Shown here piece after piece: positions 43,936 to 51,993 of a stretch of 64,000 nucleotides of DNA. Within the stretch, counting starts at the first letter, position 1. Each line of letters starts with the position of its first letter. This stretch comes from DATACQ01 sp036555515 (GTDB lineage: Bacteria; Desulfobacterota; Binatia; UBA9968), in contig DATBLC010000367.1 of the NCBI GenBank assembly GCA_036555515.1, positions 1-64,000 of the forward strand, given 5' to 3'. A program made the translations under genes and the position numbers. The notes beneath the pieces were generated by a model. It had not been told where the DNA came from. It saw only the letters and a program-made list of their open reading frames with translations, and did no database searches.

Positions 43936-44550
43936 ATGAAGCCAATACCTAAAGATCTGCTGGAAAAATTCGCGGTCCATGCAGAATGGTTACGGACGCT
44001 CGGAAGCGCAGGACAACAGCTCGTGCTTGAGGATGTCGATCTGAGCGGTATGGACTTGTCGGAACGAGACTTGACGGAAGCCGTTCTTCCCCGAGTCCGT
44101 TTCGATCAGGCCGTTCTCCGAGGCTGCATTTTCGGCGGAGCCAACCTGGCCTCGGCCTCCTTTGTAGAAGCCGATCTTGCCGGAGCGGATTTGACCAAGG
44201 CAAACCTGGATTACGCCACTTTCCGACACGCCTCCTTACGCGGCGCGCGCGGCTTCCGCGCCAGTTTCGCTCAGGCGGATTTTCGCTATGCGGACCTGAC
44301 CGATGCTAATCTTTTCAAAGCGTTCTTGCAGGATGTCAGGCTGGATAACGCCATCCTGGAAGGGGCGAACCTGGAACGGGCCGTATTGACGGGAGCCTGG
44401 CTTGAAGGTGTGCGTCTGCGCGGCGCGCAAGGCGTTACTTCCGTCATAGCCAGCCGAATCTATACGGGAGCGGAGGAGAGTTCGAAACTTGAAGGGGAAG
44501 CGGCGCTTCAGTGGTTGGTTCAAGGCCAATCGCGGGTGGAAAAAAGTTAA
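43936..44550 (+). CDS. Pentapeptide-repeat protein, candidate immunity protein
   Basis: 204 residues built of A(D/N)Lxx repeats (about residues 35-175: ADLAGADLTKANLDYATF, ADLTDANLF, ANLERAVLTGAWL), forming a right-handed quadrilateral beta-helix. Cytosolic. It begins 43 bp after the toxin stop in the same direction, the position where immunity genes of polymorphic toxins sit. Pentapeptide proteins can mimic DNA shape (for example Qnr/MfpA protecting gyrase), which would suit protection from a DNA-acting toxin. The pairing is inference from position. Confidence 0.7.
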   Translation: MKPIPKDLLEKFAVHAEWLRTLGSAGQQLVLEDVDLSGMDLSERDLTEAVLPRVRFDQAVLRGCIFGGANLASASFVEADLAGADLTKANLDYATFRHASLRGARGFRASFAQADFRYADLTDANLFKAFLQDVRLDNAILEGANLERAVLTGAWLEGVRLRGAQGVTSVIASRIYTGAEESSKLEGEAALQWLVQGQSRVEKS

Positions 44551-44890
44551 GGGGTCGCCCATGCGAAGTCGGTGATCACGAGGCAAGACCTTTTCGGCAA
44601 GAACAAATCTCTTTATTCGCTTTTATTTAACTCGCGTGAACCGTGGTCTCTAATAAAGCGTCCCCGTTTTCAATCAGTTGGTCTCGACTTTGGTCGCACC
44701 AGTCTCAGCCGAAGGCTGATCGGCCTGTGGCTCAACCATCATCAGGATCAAAGCATTGGGAGATTTCTCAAAGAGAATTCTTCCCCCTGGCTAGGTTACT
44801 TACCCCAGAAAACTGTCGGTACCACGCCGTATCCAAGGTTATTGGATTCACCAATCCACTGGCTCGCCGTTCTCGAGGAACAGAGAGGGC
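44551..44890. other. Non-coding stretch with a repeat fragment
   Basis: No believable gene. 44702-44731 carries GTCTCAGCCGAAGGCTGATC with a nearby GCCTGTGGC, a fragment also present inside the MITE-like copy 2 (34074-34103). This looks like decayed mobile DNA. Confidence 0.5.
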
Positions 44891-45013
44891 GTCAAATCTT
44901 TTGTTGACAAGCGGTAGGCGTCGTTGAAAGTTCGACAAAGTGAATTTCGTCGGGGCAAGACGCGTGAGGGGATGTTCTAGCAAAAGCCAATAACGCGCAA
45001 CAAAAGATTTGAC
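44891..45013. repeat. Mini-element with 16-bp perfect inverted termini
   Basis: GTCAAATCTTTTGTTG (44891-44906) and its exact complement CAACAAAAGATTTGAC (44998-45013) enclose 91 bp without coding sense. It could be a small non-autonomous element or a long hairpin. Similar GGTCAAAT/TCAAATCTT ends occur near 49309-49318. Confidence 0.7.
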
Positions 45014-45122
45014 CCCACATTCGCGGGGCGAACGCGGGCTTCTATCGCGCTTACGGGCGACGGTAGTTGAACTGCTCGATCATTTACCAGTTCACGGGTA
45101 TCGAAGCCTAAAGGACCTCATC

Positions 45123-45869
45123 ATGTATGGCAAAACCATGCGCATCGGCGGCATTAATCCTTCGCGGATTAACGAGACGATGATTTATCAGTTTTATAGT
45201 ATTCTACCTCCTGGTGCGGGAGTTACCTGGGCGACGATTACGCTTGGAATCGAAGCCTTGACGTTGGCCGAGCTCGACCGGATGCGCAGCCGCATCGTCG
45301 AGGCGGCAAAAGCATTGGCCGATACCGAAGTCGACATTATCGTTCAGTCCGGCGTGCCGGTGGTCACTTCGCGGGGGCCGGAATATGAACAAGAACTGAC
45401 ACGGGCCATTACCGAGGCCACGGGGTTACCCGCGGTGACCGACATCGGTTCCACGGTGCGTGCATTACGGTATATCGGAGCGCGCCGCGTGGTGGTTGCC
45501 ACGCCGTTTGCGGACGCTTTGAACCAACTGATCCGCGGCTACCTCGAGCGTAGCGGATTTACGGTGGAACTCATCCGAGGAATTTCCGGCTTGGCCAGCG
45601 AGCGGCCGCTCGCCCTGGCCACCGCCCAATTGCCGCTCTCCACCACTTATCAGTTTGCCAAAGAAACAGCTTGCCAGGCTCCCGCCGCTGAAGCTCTCTA
45701 TGTCGCGGGAGCGCCGATGCCGTTTGTCGAAAACATCGATGCCCTTGAGAAGGAACTGGGCAAACCGGTCATCGGCTCGCTACCGGCGATGATTTGGAAC
45801 TGTTTCAATAACCTTCAGCGGCGCATCGAAATCAATCGTTGCGGCGCGCTGCTGCGCTCTCTAGCTTGA
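45123..45869 (+). CDS. Asp/Glu racemase-superfamily protein (maleate isomerase-like), catalytic cysteines absent
   Basis: 248 residues. The two-fold fold of the maleate isomerase/arylmalonate decarboxylase group is recognisable: GINPSRINETMIYQFYSILP at the start, DIGSTVRALRYIGARRVVVATPFA in the middle. In active members a Cys lies in each half. Here the first position reads IIVQSGVPVVT (no Cys), and the second YVAGAPMPFVENIDALEKEL (no Cys). It may be a non-cysteine enzyme or a binding protein. Start ATG at 45123 after AAAGGA. Flanked by repeat and pseudogene DNA. Confidence 0.75.
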   Translation: MYGKTMRIGGINPSRINETMIYQFYSILPPGAGVTWATITLGIEALTLAELDRMRSRIVEAAKALADTEVDIIVQSGVPVVTSRGPEYEQELTRAITEATGLPAVTDIGSTVRALRYIGARRVVVATPFADALNQLIRGYLERSGFTVELIRGISGLASERPLALATAQLPLSTTYQFAKETACQAPAAEALYVAGAPMPFVENIDALEKELGKPVIGSLPAMIWNCFNNLQRRIEINRCGALLRSLA

Positions 45870-45926
45870 ACAACAGGGCTGCCATGATGATTTGCGGTGA
45901 CATATCTTGACCACGGAGGAGTTGAA

Positions 45927-46061
45927 GTGGGTTTGTTTATTTCCGAAAAAGACGTCGAACGATTGGTCTCCGTGGCCGATGCGATGCCGGCGATATCAAA
46001 GAAGCAAAGCCTGACACCGGTTTCTCTGGGCTTTTCACCGCCATCCTTACCAGCGGCATGA
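45927..46061 (+). pseudogene. Ornithine cyclodeaminase N-terminal fragment (sense part)
   Basis: GGAGGAG then GTG at 45927 starts a perfect-looking gene, (M)GLFISEKDVERLVSVADAM, the N-terminus of ornithine cyclodeaminase/mu-crystallin proteins. After about 22 residues the homology stops. The expected continuation is found on the opposite strand immediately to the right (see 46033-46164), which suggests that an inversion cut the gene. Confidence 0.55.
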
Positions 46062-46164
46062 TCGCCGTGGTAAGCCGCAAAGTTCCGGTGGGTAATTCAA
46101 CGCATTGACGCGGCGGTTTGATGACCTCGTCCGCGCCGCTCAGACGGAACACCTCGGCGATCGC
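46033..46164 (-). pseudogene. Ornithine cyclodeaminase N-terminal fragment (inverted part)
   Basis: On the minus strand, AIAEVFRLSGADEVIKPPRQ and VELPTGTLRLTTAIMP match residues ~20-65 of ornithine cyclodeaminases, continuing the fragment at 45927 in inverted orientation. The rest of the gene is absent. Decayed catabolic gene. Confidence 0.5.
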
Positions 46165-46397
46165 CGCGCGCTCCCGTGGCGAAGTCGAGCCCATATCTTC
46201 GTCACACGTTTGCGCAGCTCACTGTCGCTTTGTATCTGCTTGTTCGGTCGCTTTATCGCCCACGATACCGCGCTCAAACCCCGCTTTATGAAATGTAGAG
46301 TCTCCGGTCGAAATGGATTGAACCATGGTGCCACTTTCGCATGAATCAAGTACGATGAGCAAAGAACCAAAGCCTGACATCAGCTTCCCGCCCCCCG

Positions 46398-46688
46398 GTG
46401 ATGAAAAGGCTTGAGAAAGTTAGAGTCCATGTCTTGCCTGAAAAGGGTCACAAGGTATGTGTCACTTTACACTTCCGCGACGGTACGTGCCGGGCGATGG
46501 AGGTTTCCCGGCCGCAGCCGCTGGCGACAGCGGATGCACCAGAGAAATTTCTCAACTGCGCGCGACGCGTCGTCACCGAGGAAACGGCTTACTCAGTGAT
46601 AGAGATGGTGGAGACTTTGGAACAGCGAACCGAGCTGGGGCCGCTTTTCGAATTCATTCAAGGTAGTCTTCCGACAAACCCAACATAG
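46398..46688 (+). pseudogene. C-terminal remnant of an MmgE/PrpD-family gene
   Basis: 96 codons: VTLHFRDGTCRAMEVSRPQP and CARRVVTEETAYSVIEMVETLEQ look like the C-terminal domain of MmgE/PrpD proteins (compare the end of 21922-23301). The N-terminal ~360 residues are missing. No ribosome-binding site before the GTG/ATG. Remnant. Confidence 0.45.
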
Positions 46689-46700
46689 GAAGTCACGAAC

Positions 46701-46860
46701 GATACAGCAGGCTTGACCAGCGGATGATCGGTGAGAGGTTTGGAGGTTTGGACGAAGGGTTGGTGAGCCGCGATCGCAGAGCGATCCGTGAGAATATCGA
46801 GACTGAACAAAAGATCCGAAGTGGTTTCAGGATCTCCCGACGGTAAGTCCTTAAGTCAAG
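46701..46860. repeat. Decayed ORF fragment, repeat copy 1
   Basis: A sequence that also occurs at 49374-49535 and 51598-51690. Read on the plus strand it gives QRMIGERFGGLDEGLVSRDR-like residues, with frame damage later. Probably the tail of an unidentified mobile gene. Confidence 0.6.
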
Positions 46861-46861
46861 A

Positions 46862-47147
46862 TCGGCAGCGTGAAGATCATCGGCGCTATCGAGGATCCGC
46901 CGGTGATTGCCAGGATCCTTACTCATCTCGTCCTACCCGCCCGCGCCCCGCCTCGCTCCCCGGCGCGGCGAGTCGATCTATTCCAAACAGCTTGAGAGCC
47001 GAAACCGGTTGCCAACGTAAGCCGACGACGGCGCTCGGTCTCGCGTTTGAACAAGCGCCCCGACGGGGAACAAATAAAGCGCTGCCGACCGCTGAGTCGC
47101 CCGCACCTACGAAGCAAAACCGCCATTGTCACTATACACTCGTGCGC
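46862..47147. other. Intergenic stretch
   Basis: No gene supported. It ends in a short region resembling the toxin leader (47148-47205). An open frame across 46788-47237 has no protein character or ribosome-binding site. Confidence 0.4.
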
Positions 47148-47205
47148 TTGACGACTCGTCGGTCCGGCGCTATAGCTCCCGTCAATGAAAAACGGTGTTT
47201 AAATT
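47148..47205 (+). repeat. Copy of the toxin-gene leader segment
   Basis: 58 bp that align without gaps to 40702-40759, the codons for residues ~20-38 of the toxin, with 9 differences. In the toxin frame it reads DDSSVRRYSSRQ and then a stop. It may be the remnant of a second toxin gene start. Confidence 0.65.
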
Positions 47206-47289
47206 TTCTATACAAGGTGATTTTGCCGCGCAAATGAGCGTGGTGCCTCCGCATTGCGACTAAGGCTTCGCGAGAAGGGATCTGCTCCT

Positions 47290-48114
47290 ATGGAACAGGT
47301 GACGAATAATCTCACTGAAGCATCCCTACCGGTAAATCCGCCTCCTCCGGTCCGCGATAGGATTTTTGGCGTTGCGATCGTATGTCTAGGGTTGCTGTTA
47401 TGGGAAATTATCGCGCGGCCCGTCAGATTCGCATCGCCGCCGAGCGAATTCCTAACTTTGCTATTTCAGTCTTTGCTATTCGGTGGAGAGATGAGGGCGC
47501 ACTTTTGGGCGACCCTCCAGCGCTTCATGATCGGTATGCTGCTTGGCGCCGTGCCCGGAATCCTTGTCGGCCGAGCCATCAGCCGGAGTGAATCCCGCGG
47601 TCATCGTTGGGGACCGCTTATGACCGCCTTAGGATTGATTCCCGTGTTTGGACTCTTGCCTGCATTCGTCATTTGGTTTGGTATTGGGGAACTCAACAAG
47701 TCGATCGTGGCGAGCTGGGCGATGTTCTTTCCGGCTTTCTTTTCAACCAGCACAGCTTTGCGTTCGCAGTCATATCGGCGAAATAACCGCGATCGCGAAA
47801 GCTCGCGTGAGCGGCTTCGCGACAGCCCGTGCACTTTTGTCGCACTCAAACAGAGCAGCATCGTCGGAATGTTGGCTGTATTGGGAGCCGAATTATGGGC
47901 GGCCCGGGTAGGGATCGGTGTTGTCGTCGCCGCGGCCGGAACGAAGTTCGACGTGCCGAAATTTCATGTCGCCATGGCCGCCGCTACGCTAATCATGTAC
48001 CTATCCTGGCTCGCTCTTTCGGTCGCCGAAGCGCGCGCCAATCGCCGGTGTCTGCAGAAACTCCGTGACCTTGAGGCCGAGACCAGGAACGATGCCCTCG
48101 ACGGCCTTCGATGA
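47290..48114 (+). CDS. ABC transporter permease (SsuC/TauC-like), probably damaged
   Basis: 274 residues, the inner-membrane permease type that pairs with NMT1-like binding proteins. N-terminal helices (VAIVCLGLLLWEIIA, LQRFMIGMLLGAVPGILVGRAI, LGLIPVFGLLPAFVIWFGIG) are good. The cytoplasmic loop with the EAA motif, needed to contact the ATPase, is replaced by SYRRNNRDRESSRERLRDSP, which is out-of-frame sequence; the adjacent frame reads HIGEITAIAKARVSG. Two compensating frameshifts appear to have scrambled about 30 residues. Start ATG at 47290. No ATPase in the window. Confidence 0.6.
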   Translation: MEQVTNNLTEASLPVNPPPPVRDRIFGVAIVCLGLLLWEIIARPVRFASPPSEFLTLLFQSLLFGGEMRAHFWATLQRFMIGMLLGAVPGILVGRAISRSESRGHRWGPLMTALGLIPVFGLLPAFVIWFGIGELNKSIVASWAMFFPAFFSTSTALRSQSYRRNNRDRESSRERLRDSPCTFVALKQSSIVGMLAVLGAELWAARVGIGVVVAAAGTKFDVPKFHVAMAAATLIMYLSWLALSVAEARANRRCLQKLRDLEAETRNDALDGLR

Positions 48115-48372
48115 GAAACTAAACGAAACCCAGCCGTCATACTTAGGCGAAAATCTCCTGGAAGAGACTCGAGGACGCTGTTTCCTAGCAAGACAAAGTG
48201 TTTCGTTGAAGCGTCGAAGCCCTGCACACAACGGAGCTTACAGTGCTCTTAGGCCCTTAACCACCGGCCGATCGTCATTCTACGACCATATATGAAAGCC
48301 ATTTTTTCCGCTCCCCCTCTCCTCCCACAAATTTACACACAGAGTGATACATCACCGGCGTCAACGCTTAAG
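48115..48372. other. Intergenic stretch
   Basis: No gene or repeat recognised between the permease gene and the promoter-like sequence at 48373. Confidence 0.35.
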
Positions 48373-48402
48373 TTGACATAGCGCTATCGCATCCGATAGT
48401 CT
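48373..48402 (+). promoter_or_regulatory. Possible sigma-70-type promoter
   Basis: TTGACA, 18 bp spacer, TAGTCT. The -35 box is a consensus match and the -10 weaker. It would drive the DUF1080 lipoprotein gene at 48603, leaving a 200-bp leader. Confidence 0.35.
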
Positions 48403-48602
48403 CCATTCCGAAAACAGGGCAGCTCAGATGCCAGCGCATCTTTTTCGCATGGTCAAGCGTCCTGAACGTGGCCCTTGCATTTGGTCTTGCGTGAACGAGG
48501 TTCTGCGTGGCCGCATTTTTAAAAACCCGCGATCACTCACCCTTCAGAGCGGCGCAGAATTCAGAACCCTGGCAATAACTCATAACGAAGGAGGAGATGA
48601 CA

Positions 48603-49229
48603 ATGAAACGCTTCTCTGTCGCCACCATGAGTCTGCTTGTTATCGGATTGACCGCTTTTGGGTGTTCATCCCAGCTGTCTGATCAAAGGGACGCGGGGTG
48701 GGTCACGCTTCTTGATGGCTCCAACCCCAAGACCCTGGACAACTGGAACCGGATCGGCGATGCCAACTGGCGAGCCGAGGACGGCGCCATCGTGGCCGAC
48801 AAGGGCAAGGGCGGCCATCTCGTGTCGAAGAACTCGTACAAGGACTTCCAAATCCGAGCCGAGTTCTGGGCGGACCACACTACGAACAGCGGCATTTTCA
48901 TTCGCATTTCCGATCCCAAGAACATCGGCTCCAAGAGCGCCTACGAGGTGAATATCTACGACCAGCGGGCCGGCCCGGAGTACGGCACGGGGGCCATCGT
49001 CAATGTTGCCCCGATATCACCTATGCCCAAGGCAGGCGGCAAATGGAACACGTATGAAATCACGGCTAAGGGCTCGCAGCTGACCGTCGTGTTCAATGGT
49101 GTCAAGACCGCCGATATCCAGCACAGCCAGTTCGCGCAGGGACCAGTCTCCCTCCAGTATGGCAGCGGCCCCAAGGAAAAACCCGGCGGCGCAATCAAGT
49201 GGCGCAAGATACAAATCAAGCCGCTATAG
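48603..49229 (+). CDS. DUF1080 (3-keto-disaccharide hydrolase-type) exported protein
   Basis: 208 residues. Signal peptide with Cys near residue 21 (LLVIGLTAFGC), a weak lipobox, so a lipoprotein is possible. Then a LamG-like jelly-roll domain: GWVTLLDGSNPKTLDNWNRI, IVADKGKGGHLVSKNSYKDF, GIFIRISDP and YEVNIYDQRAG, typical DUF1080. Family members act on glycosides and sugars in the periplasm. Ribosome-binding site GGAGGAG about 7 nt before the ATG at 48603. Single gene. Confidence 0.9.
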   Translation: MKRFSVATMSLLVIGLTAFGCSSQLSDQRDAGWVTLLDGSNPKTLDNWNRIGDANWRAEDGAIVADKGKGGHLVSKNSYKDFQIRAEFWADHTTNSGIFIRISDPKNIGSKSAYEVNIYDQRAGPEYGTGAIVNVAPISPMPKAGGKWNTYEITAKGSQLTVVFNGVKTADIQHSQFAQGPVSLQYGSGPKEKPGGAIKWRKIQIKPL

Positions 49230-49373
49230 CCCGCGCCATCCAAGCGAGACGGCAAATGTGAATTAAATAGGCCGGCCGTCTTTCAGGATAACCGGGCAGG
49301 ATCAAATCTTGGCTTCTCCTGAAACGTGGAGCGGCATCGGTAGGAACGAGTGCTGGTGATGGAGCCATTGCAT

Positions 49374-49535
49374 CGATACAACGGGCTTAAGCAGCGGATG
49401 ATCGGCGCGCGGTTGGGTGGTTTGCACGAGGGGTTAGTGAGCCGCGATCGCAAAGCGTTCCGGGAAAACATCGAGACTGAACCGAAGATTCGAAGGTGGT
49501 TTCAGGATGTCACGAGGCTAAGTGGTTAAGTCATG
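49374..49535. repeat. Decayed ORF fragment, repeat copy 2
   Basis: Best preserved copy: the plus strand reads RMIGARLGGLHEGLVSRDRK and continues to IRRWFQDVTRLSG before a stop. Flanked by weak inverted ends (AGGATCAAATCTTGGC near 49308, ATGATTTGACTCC near 49534). The remaining part of 49230-49603 has no gene. Confidence 0.65.
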
Positions 49536-49603
49536 ATTTGACTCCAACTCACACCAGCTTTATGTTTCACGTGCACGATGAAATCCGGGAGCAATCCCAT
49601 TGC

Positions 49604-50122
49604 CTACTTGCGCCGCCAGAAGGCGATTTTGCTCAAGAAGCCCAGATTGCCGAGGTCGGCCAGATCTACGTTGGCCTCCCCCGAGCCTCGCCTGCCGGGG
49701 TTTGCCTCTACCATGCGGGCGGCGCCCCGCTCCACACCTGCTTCCTTGAGCGCAGCCATGACCAGAGGAAGCGCGCCACGACGGTCCCTCCAGACCTGTA
49801 TGAGCTGCACGCCCGCGAGCTGGTACAGGAGCGCGCCCGGAATCGTGGTCGCCTGGATCTCGACTGGGATAATGTGCTTCTTGGCTTGTACGGCGATGTC
49901 GATCTCGCGGCGAACGTTGTCCGATCGCGCCGAGTTGGGCGAGAGCAGCAAGATGACAGCATGCGCCTCTTCTATCGCGCGCACGATCGTCGCCATCCAT
50001 TGCTGGCCACCGCGGATGCCCGCCCGGTCGATCCAGACCCGGTAACCGAACTTCTCGAGATGCGCGACCCAGTCGTCTGCTTGCTGTGCATCGCCCCGTG
50101 AGTAGCTCAAGAAGATGGTCAT
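49604..50122 (-). CDS. TIR-domain protein
   Basis: 172 residues. A TIR domain fills residues 2-135: TIFLSYSRGDAQQADDWVAHL (box 1), GYRVWIDRAGIRGGQQW (BB-loop side), AVILLLSPNSARSDNVRREIDIA, where the Glu at position 73 matches the catalytic Glu of NADase TIRs. The C-terminal 35 residues are Gly/Ala-rich and unlike TIR. Bacterial TIR proteins typically cleave NAD or make signalling nucleotides in antiphage and toxin systems. It starts 54 bp after the FHA gene in the same direction, so the two probably form an operon. Confidence 0.88.
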   Translation of the reverse strand: MTIFLSYSRGDAQQADDWVAHLEKFGYRVWIDRAGIRGGQQWMATIVRAIEEAHAVILLLSPNSARSDNVRREIDIAVQAKKHIIPVEIQATTIPGALLYQLAGVQLIQVWRDRRGALPLVMAALKEAGVERGAARMVEANPGRRGSGEANVDLADLGNLGFLSKIAFWRRK

Positions 50123-50176
50123 GTCACCCTCGCCGCACCGATAGCTACTGCAATGGTTCCCTGCGGCCCAGCTGCC

Positions 50177-51157
50177 TCACGCGCCTAGTGCGCGCTTTTG
50201 CTCCTCGAAAAGCCGCAGCATGGACTGCGCGGCCTTCAGATTGCTCCGGTCAGCCAGGATCGCCATGTAGACATGCTCCTTGGTGAAGAAGGCGCAGCCC
50301 GATTTCGTGAAGCGGTAGTAGAACCGGGTTACCAGGGGGATCAGATAGATGCCGGCTGCGAAGACGATTAAGCCGATTATAAACAAGACCAAGCCGCCAG
50401 GTGTCATACCCAGCATCACACCACCAGCAAGAAAGCCGCAGCCGATCGAGGCGACGATCAGTAGATAAAAGATGATGGTCACCCATAGGCCAACCCTGGA
50501 GGGTTGGTGAAAATGGGCGACATCGACCGCCTTGAGGAAGCAGAAGGTGAAGTCGACCCGGCCTGACGCATTTACCACCATGCCGCAGATCCGGGCATTG
50601 GTGATGCACCAGAAGCTGTGCTCGGGAAAAATCAATCCGAGGGCGCCAAGGTAGCCGGCATTGATCACGGTCTCATTGCGTCCGAGAAAGCCCATGAAGA
50701 GCTGCCGCACGGCCTCGGGATCGTTCAACTTGGCGCGCTGGTAAACATCGCCCAACTCAACGCTTCCAGACCCGGAGGGTACCACCGGGCTGATCTCGGG
50801 CGCGCCCCGACTCACTTGTGGGACTCCCGCGCGCGGCCGGTCGAGAGCACCGGGCAAGACAACGAGACTCAGCCGGTAGCATCCTATGCGCACGGATTGC
50901 CCCGGCTCCCAGCGCGATTGGACGACCTGCTTGCCGTCGAGGATAGTCCCGTTAGTGCTGCCCGCGTCCTTGATGATGACGCCGCCATCCTCCATGTAGA
51001 CCTCGGCGTGCAGCCTCGACACACTTATGTCCTTCAGCTGTATGTCGACGCCGGTCTCCCTGCCGACCGTGGCGCTCTCTCCGTCGCTCAGATAGGCACT
51101 GCCCCAACTTGAGGGATCGGATGAACCGTCTTTGAACCATTGCATCTGGACACGCAT
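50177..51157 (-). CDS. FHA-domain membrane protein
   Basis: 326 residues. FHA domain at 25-95, with the phosphothreonine-binding motifs VGRE (31-34), SVSRLHAE (45-52) and DAGSTNG (64-70). A linker follows (100-140), then a region (165-215: SFWCITNARICGMVVN) with a faint PH-like look, then two transmembrane helices (225-250, 256-277) and a cytosolic C-terminal tail (FTKEHVYMAILADRSNLK). It would bind phosphorylated Thr on a partner at the inner membrane. Start ATG with AGGGAGAA. No Ser/Thr kinase or phosphatase gene is present in the window. Adjacent TIR gene downstream. Confidence 0.85.
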   Translation of the reverse strand: MRVQMQWFKDGSSDPSSWGSAYLSDGESATVGRETGVDIQLKDISVSRLHAEVYMEDGGVIIKDAGSTNGTILDGKQVVQSRWEPGQSVRIGCYRLSLVVLPGALDRPRAGVPQVSRGAPEISPVVPSGSGSVELGDVYQRAKLNDPEAVRQLFMGFLGRNETVINAGYLGALGLIFPEHSFWCITNARICGMVVNASGRVDFTFCFLKAVDVAHFHQPSRVGLWVTIIFYLLIVASIGCGFLAGGVMLGMTPGGLVLFIIGLIVFAAGIYLIPLVTRFYYRFTKSGCAFFTKEHVYMAILADRSNLKAAQSMLRLFEEQKRALGA

Positions 51158-51597
51158 GGACGTTCTCCCTGGGCGTACTTGGCCAATAGATGGGTGAGCA
51201 TACGTTGTGATCGTTGCGCCGAACCCGACGTATCCTTACGCACAAGTGGAATGCGCAGCGAGGGAGGTGCAAGCATTACGTCGAGCATGGCGGCACGCGC
51301 CGAGACCGGCCGCCACTACAACGCGGTGGGCGAGTTCGGCGACGAACTCGGGTGTGCTTCCCCGCGCTTGCGACACATTCGCATCGTCGAGGAGAGCATT
51401 GACCGGTTTGCCAACGCCCTGCCAAGGCTCGCCATCGCGCGGGAGCGGTGGGTGATTATGATTTTGGCCGACACCGTCGATTTACTGTCCGAGTTTTGGA
51501 TGCGATGAACAGAAAACTAAACAGCTTTTTAATTGACGGGACTATAGCGGCTCACCGGCGACTCGTCAAGTGCACGAGTACCTCCTAACCAGATGCT
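51158..51597. other. Intergenic stretch upstream of the FHA gene
   Basis: No gene supported. It must contain the promoter of the FHA/TIR operon; no clear boxes are seen. Confidence 0.35.
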
Positions 51598-51690
51598 CGC
51601 GATCGCAGGGCGATCCGGGACAAGATCGAGACTGAATCGAAGAACCGAAAAAAGTTTCAGGATCTTGCGACGGTGAGTACCTTTTAACCC
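51598..51690. repeat. Decayed ORF fragment, repeat copy 3 (partial)
   Basis: Shortest copy of the fragment at 46701 and 49374: GATCGCAGGGCGATCCGGG followed by CAAGATCGAGACTGAA. Frames are broken. Confidence 0.55.
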
Positions 51691-51716
51691 ACCGCAAACT
51701 GCCATTGTTAGCAGTG

Positions 51717-51989
51717 TCAGTCCCAAATCTCAGCTTCGCCAGTAAAATTACACATGTTCATAGCAGAATCAGATGGAGGGGGGATTAAAGGGGACGCAAA
51801 CCTTTCCTGACTCGATCGAGTCGATCGATGTAGCGTTGGCGATGCCCCGAAGAGCAGGCGCGGATCGAAGGCGTCTTTGCGAAACCATTGGTCCTTGCGG
51901 GTCGCAAGATTTTGAATGTGCTTGGGTAATCGGAGATACGCCTTCTCAAAATCCGGCGTAACGTGAACGGTCGATATCGGACGGGGCAT
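51717..51989 (-). pseudogene. RelE/ParE-type toxin, internally deleted
   Basis: Minus-strand ORF whose first part STVHVTPDFEKAYLRLPKHI and QWFRKDAFDPRL match RelE/YoeB-family toxin N-termini, and whose last residues NFTGEAEIWD resemble the family C-terminus. The middle (about 40 residues) is replaced by unrelated sequence, as after a deletion or frameshift. Located immediately after a candidate antitoxin gene. Toxin activity is unlikely. Confidence 0.5.
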
Positions 51990-51993
51990 CCGG

